The notes under the pieces are model-generated. The model had not been told where the DNA came from, searched no databases, and was given only the letters and a program-made list of their open reading frames with translations. A stretch of DNA of 8,857 bases. Origin: an uncultured Prevotellaceae bacterium (GTDB lineage: Bacteria; Bacteroidota; Bacteroidia; Bacteroidales; Bacteroidaceae). How positions within the stretch are numbered: position 1 is the first letter of the stretch; every line of letters begins with the position of its first letter. Of this stretch, positions 1-5,832 are shown in pieces. Location: NCBI GenBank assembly GCA_946187025.1, contig CAMHPM010000050.1, positions 1-8,857 on the forward strand, given 5' to 3'. The position numbers were made by a program, and so were the translations under genes.

Positions 1-269
1 AGATAGCCGGCATGGTGCCAAGCGTAGTGAAACGTGCCGAACAAGTACTGCACGAACTGGAACGCAACAACTCGGGCGACGGAATATCACGCCCGCAGAC
101 ACAGACCATTCACGACAGCGGCACACACCAGCTGTCTTTCTTCCAACTCGACGACCCCGTCTTGTCGCAGGTGCGCGACGAAATACTAAACATCGACGTA
201 AACGCACTGACACCACTCGAGGCCCTGAACAAACTAAACGACATAAAAAAGATTCTGAAAGGCAAATGA
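1..269 (+). CDS. mutS: DNA mismatch repair protein MutS, C-terminal end (partial)
   Basis: This is the last 88 codons of MutS, which binds mismatches and recruits MutL; the gene begins before the window and is read in the frame of position 3. The visible part starts I-A-G-M-V-P-S-V-V-K-R-A, the end of the ATPase-domain helix region where other MutS proteins have AGMP..V..RA. A variable polar linker follows. Positions 129-143 encode QLSFF, which fits the beta-clamp (DnaN) binding consensus and sits where MutS proteins carry their clamp motif. The tail LDDPVLSQVRDEI and LTPLEALNKLNDIKK is the small C-terminal helical domain used for tetramer formation. The ATPase Walker motifs and mismatch-binding domain lie outside the window. 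The stop overlaps the next start by 4 bp, so the two genes are probably cotranscribed. Identification is from sequence similarity I recognise and is very likely right. Confidence 0.95.
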   Translation, partial: IAGMVPSVVKRAEQVLHELERNNSGDGISRPQTQTIHDSGTHQLSFFQLDDPVLSQVRDEILNIDVNALTPLEALNKLNDIKKILKGK

Positions 270-1513
270 ACCGTAAGGACTTTGAGATAATGGCTCCGGT
301 AGGTAGCATGGAGAGTCTGGCTGCAGCCATACATGCAGGTGCCGACAGCATATATTTCGGCATCGGACAGCTCAACATGCGTTCACACTCTGCCAATCCA
401 TTCACCATAGCCGACCTCAAGGAGATTGCACGACTATGCAGACAGCATGGGCTGAAGAGCTATCTCACGGTAAACACCATCATCTACGGCGACGACATGG
501 AAGCCATGCACAACATAGTGGATGCCGCACACGAAGCCGACATATCTGCAATCATCGCGAGCGATGTGGCCGTGATGACCTATTGCAGACAGGTAGGAGT
601 GGAGGTCCACCTCAGTACACAACTCAATATATCAAACATCGAGGCATTGCGCTTCTATGCACAATTTGCAGATGTGGTAGTGCTTGCACGCGAACTGAAC
701 ATGTGGCAGGTACACGACATCTACAACCAAATAGCCGAACAACACATCACCGGCCCTTCTGGCAAACTGATAAGAATCGAGATGTTCTGTCATGGGGCTC
801 TCTGTATGGCAATCAGCGGCAAATGCTATCTGAGCCTCCATGCAGCAGGACGCAGTGCAAATCGTGGCGAGTGTGTACAGATATGTCGTCGTGGATACGA
901 GGTGACCGATGTAGAGACGGGCAACAAACTCGAGATTGACAATAAATACATAATGTCGCCACGCGATCTCAAAACAATACGATTCCTCGATGTAATGATG
1001 AATGCAGGAGTAAGGGTGATGAAGATTGAGGGACGTGCTCGGGGCCCTGAATATGTACAGACAGTAGTCAAGGCATATAACGAAGCAATAAACGCAGTGA
1101 TTGACGGCACGTTTACTGAAGAAAAGAAGGACAAATGGGACGAAGAGTTGTCAACAGTATTCAACCGTGGATTCTGGGACGGCTACTATCAGGGTGCCAA
1201 GCTCGGAGAATGGAGCGAGGTGTATGGCAGCCGTGCCACCGAACGCAAAGAGTATGTAGGCCGTTGCATAAAATACTTCTCAAATATCGGTGTGGCCGAA
1301 TTCCTCATCGAGAATGCCGACTTGTGCAAGGGGCAGAAAGTGCTAATCACCGGCAACACGACCGGAGCGTTGATACAAACGGTCGATGAGATAAGGTTTG
1401 ACCTCAATCCTGTTGATAAAGCCACGCGTGGCCAGCACATCAGCTTCAAGACAAACGAAAAGGTGAGGCCCAACGACAAACTCTATCTGCTTATCAAGCG
1501 TTCACTTGTGTAG
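266..1513 (+). CDS. U32 family protein (annotated as peptidase; probable RNA hydroxylation enzyme of the TrhP type)
   Basis: This 415-aa protein has the full U32 signature at residues 172-190, EMFCHGALCMAISGKCYLS. The N-terminal part (about residues 5-300) is TIM-barrel-like, opening with MAPVGSMESLAAAIHAGADSIYFG. Cys175, Cys180, Cys187, Cys203 and Cys207 cluster around the signature; in studied relatives four such cysteines hold an iron-sulfur cluster, though which four act here is inference. The C-terminal ~90 residues (about 328-415) look like the small beta-barrel U32 C-terminal domain. Although family members are labelled collagenase-like peptidases, characterised ones hydroxylate RNA (TrhP on tRNA U34, RlhA on 23S rRNA) or act in ubiquinone synthesis (UbiU/V). 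The length matches the roughly 420-450 aa TrhP type and is far shorter than RlhA (about 650 aa). The start is fixed by the ATGA overlap with mutS. The exact substrate cannot be read from sequence. Confidence 0.93.
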   Translation: MNRKDFEIMAPVGSMESLAAAIHAGADSIYFGIGQLNMRSHSANPFTIADLKEIARLCRQHGLKSYLTVNTIIYGDDMEAMHNIVDAAHEADISAIIASDVAVMTYCRQVGVEVHLSTQLNISNIEALRFYAQFADVVVLARELNMWQVHDIYNQIAEQHITGPSGKLIRIEMFCHGALCMAISGKCYLSLHAAGRSANRGECVQICRRGYEVTDVETGNKLEIDNKYIMSPRDLKTIRFLDVMMNAGVRVMKIEGRARGPEYVQTVVKAYNEAINAVIDGTFTEEKKDKWDEELSTVFNRGFWDGYYQGAKLGEWSEVYGSRATERKEYVGRCIKYFSNIGVAEFLIENADLCKGQKVLITGNTTGALIQTVDEIRFDLNPVDKATRGQHISFKTNEKVRPNDKLYLLIKRSLV

Positions 1514-1525
1514 GCGTGATGTGTT

Positions 1526-1545
1526 TTGTCGGTTTCAGCCGACAA
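1526..1545. terminator. Small hairpin at the convergent mutS-U32 / chrA junction (weak terminator candidate)
   Basis: TTGTCGG (1526-1532) and CCGACAA (1539-1545) form a perfect 7-bp stem with a 6-nt loop, 12 nt after the U32 stop. It lies between two converging genes, where a bidirectional terminator would be expected. Neither strand shows a proper T tract after the stem, so classical intrinsic termination is uncertain. Confidence 0.35.
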
Positions 1546-1546
1546 T

Positions 1547-1628
1547 GCCTGATACATGCTTAATATATAACAATAACGGATACAGGCTTAGTAGATAACC
1601 ATGCCTGATACGGCTTAGTAGATAACCA
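1547..1628. repeat. Degenerate 26-27 nt tandem repeat that duplicates the end of the chrA gene
   Basis: Three imperfect copies lie head to tail at about 1547-1573, 1577-1601 and 1603-1628. Copies 2 and 3 share an exact 17-nt block, ggcttagtagataacca (1585-1601 and 1612-1628), with a 27-nt period. Copy 1 is more diverged but keeps GCCTGATACA and the GCTTA..A.ATAAC pattern. Copy 3 contains the real last codons and the TAA stop of the minus-strand chrA gene (stop at 1615-1617), so copies 1 and 2 are extra copies of the gene end lying downstream of its stop. Confidence 0.7.
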
Positions 1629-2187
1629 GGCCGGCAACACCACACATTATAATAATAAGTATAGGGTGAATCTTAAACAGGCGTGTGCCTATAAAAGCAA
1701 AGCAGAATAGCAATATGCTGACTATAAACTGAAATGTGCTGGCCGTAGGGCTTCCGAAGTTCTCGGCCGACATCAGCAATATGGCTGCAGCAGCTATCAA
1801 CCCTACGATTGCAGGCCGCAGTAGTGAGAATATGTCGTTCACAACTGTGGTCTTGCTGTATTTCAACAGCAGCTTGCTTATGGTAAGCATCAGCACGAAC
1901 GGTAGCCACAGCACACTGATTGATGCAAGTATTGCTCCAAGAACTGCTGCCCACTCTGGATAGCCATCGTTCATTACCGCGGTGTAGCCGGCATAGGTTG
2001 CACAGTTGATGCCGATAGGTCCTGGTGTGCTTTGGCTGATGGCAACTACGTCGGTAAACTCGGCCGATGTGAGCCATGCGTGTTTTTCTACAACCTCGTT
2101 GTGGATGAGCGAGAGCATTGCATATCCACCGCCGAAGTTGAAAATGCCTATCTTAGAGAATGTTATGAAGAGGTCGAGAAAAATCAT
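1615..2187 (-). CDS. chrA: Chromate transporter family half-protein (ChrA, second of the pair)
   Basis: This 190-aa membrane protein belongs to the CHR (chromate ion transporter) family in its short, single-domain form. Family marks seen are FSKIGIFNFGGGYAM at residues 10-24, HAWLTSAEF at 36-44 and QSTPGPIGIN at 52-61. Hydrophobic segments at about 80-105, 122-140, 153-168 and 174-190 fit several membrane spans. Short CHR proteins normally occur as adjacent pairs that work together with opposite topology, and the sister gene lies just upstream at 2469-3023. Characterised members export chromate; the physiological substrate in gut Bacteroidales is unproven. The start at 2187 puts MIFLDLFITF in line with the sister protein's MNDNLLSMFCTF. 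Directly upstream is repeat DNA rather than a recognisable ribosome binding site. The stop is inside a tandem repeat. Confidence 0.9.
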   Translation of the reverse strand: MIFLDLFITFSKIGIFNFGGGYAMLSLIHNEVVEKHAWLTSAEFTDVVAISQSTPGPIGINCATYAGYTAVMNDGYPEWAAVLGAILASISVLWLPFVLMLTISKLLLKYSKTTVVNDIFSLLRPAIVGLIAAAAILLMSAENFGSPTASTFQFIVSILLFCFAFIGTRLFKIHPILIIIMCGVAGLVIY

Positions 2188-2468
2188 GGGATTTACTATT
2201 TACCAGTTACTATTTACAATTTCAAGCCCCCTCCCTGCTCCCCCAAGGGGGAGTGATTCCATCCGGATGGTATTCCCCTCCTTGGGAGGGGTTAGGGGAG
2301 GTTATTTCCATCCGGATGGACTCTCCCACCTGAAAGGGGGAGTACCCGCAGGGGGAGGGGGTCTTCTCTCCGGATGGCACTCCCTCCCCCTCTCCCCTGG
2401 GGGAGTGCGAGGGGGAGAAGAACCGATTTGTCCCCCCTCAGTCCCCCGCAGGGGGATGACGGGGAGGG
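2188..2468. repeat. GC-rich inverted-repeat island between the two chrA genes
   Basis: No gene is supported here. The island is a mosaic of short hairpins: CTCCCCC-AA-GGGGGAG (2238-2253), CCCCTCC-TTG-GGAGGGG (2275-2291), GCACTCCC (2377-2384) pairing with GGGAGTGC (2401-2408) around an inner CTCCCC/GGGGAG stem, and TCCCCC-GCA-GGGGGA (2442-2456). The perfect 12-bp palindrome CCATCCGGATGG occurs at 2259-2270 and 2308-2319, with a shortened TCCGGATGG at 2369-2377. The edge next to the second chrA start has an 11-nt direct repeat, TTACTATTTAC (2193-2203 and 2207-2217). G/C-run hairpins of this kind are, as I recall, scattered through Bacteroidales intergenic regions, but I cannot name a family. 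It would be transcribed within the operon and should fold strongly, so it may attenuate or stabilise the message. Confidence 0.8.
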
Positions 2469-3023
2469 CTAGGGAGAGGGTCTTTTCATTTTTGTAATCC
2501 TTCCCCACACAAATCCGCTTAATCCAGCTACGAGTATGATCCATATTGGCGACACGCCCCATGCAGTGATGAGCAGGCAGGCGATGATTGGTATCCAGAT
2601 GTTGTGTCGGTTCAGTTTGGCAGTGCGGGCCATGGAAAAGCATGGTGCAGCGATGAGTGCTACAACTGCCGGGCGTATTCCCATAAAAATCTTTTCGATA
2701 TATATGTTGCCTGCAAAGGCGCGGAAGAACATTGCAATGAGCAGTATGGCTATAATCGACGGCAGGGCTACTCCGAGTGTGCCGACGATTCCTCCCCACA
2801 GGCCTCGGGCCTTGTTTCCGATGTGGCTGGCCATGTTGATGGCGAAGAGGCCTGGAGTGCTTTGTGCCACGATGAGTATGTCCATAAATTCTTCACGGCT
2901 GAGCCACGCATGGCGGTCAACAATTTCTTTTTCCATGATTGGCACCATTGCATATCCTCCTCCAAGGGTGAATGCTCCTATCTTGGCAAATGTGCAAAAC
3001 ATGGACAGCAGGTTATCGTTCAT
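2469..3023 (-). CDS. chrA: Chromate transporter family half-protein (ChrA, first of the pair)
   Basis: This 184-aa short CHR-family membrane protein is the partner of the gene at 1615-2187. Marks seen are FAKIGAFTLGGGYAM (residues 12-26), DRHAWLSREEFMDIL (36-50) and AQSTPGLFAINMA (53-65). It has hydrophobic stretches at about 75-100, 116-130, 142-155 and 158-173. I chose the ATG at 3023 because it overlaps the preceding acyltransferase stop (ATGA) and begins the conserved N-terminus. An upstream in-frame ATG would add 26 unconserved polar residues inside the acyltransferase. The last residues after GRITK (MKRPSP, stop at 2469-2471) are encoded by DNA at the edge of the GC-rich repeat island, so the natural C-terminus may have been altered by it. 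Chromate efflux is the family function; the real substrate is unknown. Confidence 0.9.
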   Translation of the reverse strand: MNDNLLSMFCTFAKIGAFTLGGGYAMVPIMEKEIVDRHAWLSREEFMDILIVAQSTPGLFAINMASHIGNKARGLWGGIVGTLGVALPSIIAILLIAMFFRAFAGNIYIEKIFMGIRPAVVALIAAPCFSMARTAKLNRHNIWIPIIACLLITAWGVSPIWIILVAGLSGFVWGRITKMKRPSP

Positions 3024-3937
3024 TTCTTGTTCCTTTCTTGTTTTTGTCTTTCCTCCCACTGTTGTTTTGTGCGGCTCCATCGAATATGTGTCCACAGCCA
3101 TAGCTCGGGCGAGTCTTGTATATCTGCTTCGAGCATCTGCATGTAACGGTCGGTTATGTTATAGTCGGGTTCGTCTTTCGGGTTGAGGGCCAGTGGGGTG
3201 AAGTGGCAGTGGTAGTATCCTCGCCTTGGCTGGGTCATACTTGCATAATACACTTTGCATCCCACTTTCTTTGCTATCTGCTCGGTGCCGACGAATACGG
3301 CGCTGTCGTGATTGAGCAGTGTGCTGAAGTGGTGTATTGCGTCCCACTTGGGTTGCTGGTCGGCTATCATGCCGCATACTGTTATGCGTCCTTCGTGGTG
3401 TAGTTGTAGAAGTCGTCGCACTGCCTGGCGCATCTTGATGGTCTCGCCGCCATATTGTTGGCGCAGGTTGATGAACAGGCGGTCGAATGCTTTGTTATAG
3501 AGTGGGTGATATACTTGTGTGCAGTGTACTCTCGGCAGCCAATATTGCAGTGAGGCAACCCACTCCCAGTTTGCCATGTGTCCGAGCATGACGAGCATGA
3601 GGGGTTGTTGGGGATTGCATTGTGACATCATCTCTTCGTGTCCGCTGAATGTCATGTGTTGCATTATTTCCTCGCGCGACATCGAGAACTGCTTGATGAT
3701 TTCGACAAACAGGTCGCAGAAGTGTCTGTAGAAGTTTCGTTCTATGGTTTCAAGTTCTTCATCGTTTTTTTCGGGGAAGCTCTCGCGCAGTTGCCGTCTC
3801 ACTATTTCCCGCCGGTAATATTTGCGTACGATTGGTGTTGCCATGTCGGAGATGAGGTAGATTATCTTCCATGGCAGCAGTGACAGGGTGTAGAGCACAG
3901 CGTATGTGATGGTGTATGTTATTTTATTTAGCGCCAT
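3020..3937 (-). CDS. Lipid A biosynthesis acyltransferase (LpxL/HtrB family)
   Basis: This 305-aa enzyme is of the lysophospholipid/lipid A late acyltransferase family, which moves an acyl chain from acyl-ACP onto a lipid A precursor at the cytoplasmic face of the inner membrane. An N-terminal hydrophobic anchor covers about residues 8-30. The catalytic HX4E motif is visible as H120-MANW-E125 in GHMANWEW. Further family marks are MIADQQP (190-196), SAVFVGTEQIAKK (212-224) and PELWLWTHIRWSR (277-289). Length is close to the usual 300 aa. It overlaps the upstream GT9 gene by 14 bp and the downstream chrA by 4 bp, indicating translational coupling within one operon. Which acyl chain it adds, and at which position, is not readable. 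A generic family label is safer than LpxL itself. Confidence 0.92.
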   Translation of the reverse strand: MALNKITYTITYAVLYTLSLLPWKIIYLISDMATPIVRKYYRREIVRRQLRESFPEKNDEELETIERNFYRHFCDLFVEIIKQFSMSREEIMQHMTFSGHEEMMSQCNPQQPLMLVMLGHMANWEWVASLQYWLPRVHCTQVYHPLYNKAFDRLFINLRQQYGGETIKMRQAVRRLLQLHHEGRITVCGMIADQQPKWDAIHHFSTLLNHDSAVFVGTEQIAKKVGCKVYYASMTQPRRGYYHCHFTPLALNPKDEPDYNITDRYMQMLEADIQDSPELWLWTHIRWSRTKQQWEERQKQERNKK

Positions 3938-4991
3938 ATTGTCGGGCTTTGTCGATGATGGCTTGTGGTGTTATCTGTGTGAGGCAGGGGTAGTTGCCGC
4001 GTGTGCATGGTTTTTTGCCGTATATGGAGCATGGCCTGCAGTCCATTGGTATTTGCAGGATAGTGTCGTCGCTTTGGTTCCATGCTGTGAATCCTGCTTT
4101 TGGGTGTGTTGCTCCCCATATCGAGATGGTTTGTGTGCCTACCATTGCTGCCATGTGCATGTTGCTGGAGTCCATGGATATCATGAGCGTGAGTTTGCTG
4201 ATGAGCCGTAGTTCGTCGGTGAGGCTGTTTAGTTTACCGGCTACTGCTGTCACGTTGTCGCGTTCCCATGTTTTCAGTGTTTGCGCTTCGTGTCCTGGTG
4301 AGCCGAAGAGCAGTATTTGGTTTCCGGAGTCGGCGAGTGTGTTGACTACTTGGCGCATTAGTGGTGTGGGGTATATTTTTCCTTGATGGGCTGCGAATGG
4401 AGCGATGCCGATGAGTGGGGTGGATGGGGATGGGTCGGCGAGGGAAAACATCGCTGCACAGACGTCGGCTGGATGTTGGCCGGTTTTTGGTGTTGCAGCA
4501 CTGGTTTCGTCGTGATGTTGGTTTATGGTGACGGGTGTGAGTGGTGCAATGGTGAGGCCGAGTTGTGTGAAGACTTGTTGGTAGCGTTGTGTGGTGTGTG
4601 GCAGGGCGGGGTGTGTGAGTCCGTGTCCGATGATGGCTTTTTTGTCTTTTCGTCCTTTGTCGATTACTGCCACTTGTGCTCCTGTCATTCTGAATCGTGT
4701 GCGCAGGTATTTGCTTCTCAGCACGTCGTGGAGGTCGGCTACGGCATCGTAGTTGCCTGTCTTGATTGTGCGGAAGAGGCGTTCGAGACCGGCTATGCCT
4801 TTATATTGGTTGAGGTCGATGCCGATGACCGACACGTTGGCTGGCATCCATGCGAATAGTGATGTGGTGCGATGTCGTGTGAGTATGGTGATGTGGAGCT
4901 GTGGGTTGGCTTTTGCCACGGCTTGTACCACCGGCACTGTCATGGCGACATCGCCCAATGCCGAGAATCGTATGACCAGTAGTTTGTTCAT
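3924..4991 (-). CDS. Glycosyltransferase family 9 protein (heptosyltransferase-like)
   Basis: This 355-aa GT-B enzyme is of family GT9, which adds heptose (or a similar sugar from an ADP-activated donor) to the LPS inner core in the cytoplasm. The N-terminal domain opens with LVIRFSALGDVAMTVPVVQA (residues 5-24), the acceptor-side signature. The C-terminal nucleotide-sugar domain shows GIAPFAAHQGKIYP (195-208), MDSSNMHMAAMVGT (273-286, with the conserved D-S-x-x-x-H-x-A) and IWGATHPKAGF (291-301). A cysteine cluster, MDCRPCSIYGKKPC plus NYPC (Cys318, 321, 329, 336), is common in this family. Residues about 155-190 are a polar, low-complexity stretch between the domains. It lies 33 bp after the DUF4254 gene and overlaps the acyltransferase gene. 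The sugar donor and acceptor are inferred only at family level. Confidence 0.92.
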   Translation of the reverse strand: MNKLLVIRFSALGDVAMTVPVVQAVAKANPQLHITILTRHRTTSLFAWMPANVSVIGIDLNQYKGIAGLERLFRTIKTGNYDAVADLHDVLRSKYLRTRFRMTGAQVAVIDKGRKDKKAIIGHGLTHPALPHTTQRYQQVFTQLGLTIAPLTPVTINQHHDETSAATPKTGQHPADVCAAMFSLADPSPSTPLIGIAPFAAHQGKIYPTPLMRQVVNTLADSGNQILLFGSPGHEAQTLKTWERDNVTAVAGKLNSLTDELRLISKLTLMISMDSSNMHMAAMVGTQTISIWGATHPKAGFTAWNQSDDTILQIPMDCRPCSIYGKKPCTRGNYPCLTQITPQAIIDKARQYGAK

Positions 4992-5024
4992 CGCTGGAAT
5001 GCTGCCTTGTGTGGTGTGTGTGCC

Positions 5025-5633
5025 TTATGCTTTTTTTCCGTAGAGCACTGGGTTTGTGCTTGGGTCGTTATACATCTTCATCTGCCGATACACTTTCATG
5101 TACTTGCGTCCGTTGGCTATGTCGTCGATGAGCTGGTCGATGGCTTGCGACAGGTCTTTCTGTTGTTCGAGCAGGATGTTGAGTTTTTGTTCGCATAGTT
5201 GGCGGTGTTCGTCGGTTGCGTCGTCGCGTTCCACTTGTTCTTTCATGTGGTATATTTTCAGTGCGAGTATGCTGAGCCGGTCGATTGCCCATGCGGGGCT
5301 TTCGGTGTTGATGGTAGCATCGGGTTGTGTCGGTACTGTTCCGTAGAGGCTGAGGAAGTATGAGTCGATGCGTTCGACGAGGTCGGTGCGGTCTTGGTTG
5401 CTTTTGTCGATACGGCGTTTCAGTACGAGGGCATCCGACGGGTCGATGTGTGGGTCGCGTATGATGTCTTCGAGGTGCCATTGCACGGTGTCTATCCAGT
5501 TCTTCACGTACAGGTCGTATTCTATTGTGCCGCGTTCGTAGGGGTTGTTGATGTCTTGGTCAACATTGTCGATGAGGTGATAGTCGTTGATGACTTGCTC
5601 GAAGATTGGGTTACATATTTGGGTAAATGTCAT
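5025..5633 (-). CDS. DUF4254 family protein, function unknown
   Basis: This 202-aa, highly charged and probably all-helical soluble protein has no signal peptide or membrane segment. I recognise it as DUF4254 from the blocks QWHLEDIIRDP (residues 51-61), RIDKSNQDRTDLVERID (74-90), ESPAWAIDRLSILALKIYHMKEQ (111-133) and GRKYMKVYRQMKMYNDPSTNPVLYG (175-199). A coiled-coil-like helix covers about 140-172. The family has no established function as far as I know. It is the first gene of the minus-strand operon, 33 bp ahead of the GT9 gene and upstream of the lipid A acyltransferase, which suggests a role in LPS assembly or its control (inference). No Bacteroidetes -7 element is visible on the minus strand between its start and the tRNA, so the promoter of this operon is unplaced. 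Confidence 0.87.
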   Translation of the reverse strand: MTFTQICNPIFEQVINDYHLIDNVDQDINNPYERGTIEYDLYVKNWIDTVQWHLEDIIRDPHIDPSDALVLKRRIDKSNQDRTDLVERIDSYFLSLYGTVPTQPDATINTESPAWAIDRLSILALKIYHMKEQVERDDATDEHRQLCEQKLNILLEQQKDLSQAIDQLIDDIANGRKYMKVYRQMKMYNDPSTNPVLYGKKA

Positions 5634-5653
5634 GGTTTTTTATTGTTTTCTTA

Positions 5654-5683
5654 TTGTATATTCTGAATTATTTCGTACCTTTG
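5654..5683 (+). promoter_or_regulatory. Bacteroidetes-type promoter of the tRNA-Arg gene
   Basis: A -33 TTG (5654-5656) is followed after 19 nt by TACCTTTG (5676-5683), matching the Bacteroidetes primary sigma -7 consensus TAnnTTTG. The predicted start lies about 7 nt downstream, leaving a short leader of roughly 10 nt before the tRNA at 5702. Confidence 0.72.
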
Positions 5684-5701
5684 CGGTCGCAATCGTGCGA
5701 T

Positions 5702-5773
5702 GCTTCCATAGTTCAATGGATAGAATAAATCTCTCCTAAAGATTAGATTCGGGTTCGATTCCCGATGGAAGTA
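5702..5773 (+). tRNA. tRNA-Arg (anticodon CCT)
   Basis: The 72-nt sequence folds as a cloverleaf. Acceptor GCTTCCA (5702-5708) pairs with TGGAAGT (5766-5772), with one G-T pair at the end, and the discriminator is A5773. The D stem is GTTC/GAAT. The anticodon stem AATCT/AGATT encloses loop CTCCTAA, giving anticodon CCT, which reads the AGG arginine codon. The T arm is TCGGG-TTCGATT-CCCGA. The 3' CCA is not encoded. The gene stands alone between two minus-strand genes with its own promoter and a hairpin after it. Confidence 0.95.
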
Positions 5774-5780
5774 CTCTGGT

Positions 5781-5807
5781 AATTGGCCAATTGTTGATTG
5801 GCCAATT
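5781..5807 (+). terminator. Hairpin downstream of tRNA-Arg, likely terminator
   Basis: AATTGGCCAAT (5781-5791) and ATTGGCCAATT (5797-5807) form a perfect 11-bp stem with a 5-nt loop (TGTTG), followed on the plus strand by the T-rich GTTTGTTTA. It starts 7 nt after the tRNA. Each arm contains AATTGGCCAATT or most of it and is therefore also self-complementary. It sits between converging transcripts (tRNA and the minus-strand gene ending at 5833), so it could serve both. Confidence 0.6.
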
Positions 5808-5832
5808 GTTTGTTTACGACGGTCTTTACTGC

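Noticed and set aside
2238..2456. A possible CRISPR array, because of repeated palindromes.
   Set aside because: The repeats differ in length and spacing, there are no uniform spacers and no cas genes nearby.
2006..2497. A 163-codon plus-strand open frame across the repeat island.
   Set aside because: It is antisense to a chrA gene and otherwise translates G/C hairpin DNA into Pro/Gly-rich nonsense.
2946..3101. A longer first ChrA starting at 3101.
   Set aside because: The additional 26 residues are polar, lie within the acyltransferase coding region and precede the conserved N-terminus that aligns with the sister protein.
2536..3186. A 216-codon plus-strand open frame.
   Set aside because: It is antisense to the first chrA and to the acyltransferase end, both of which have clear family motifs.
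5702..5807. tRNA-Arg as the attachment site of an integrated element.
   Set aside because: No integrase, no repeated tRNA 3' end and no foreign-looking cargo within the window.
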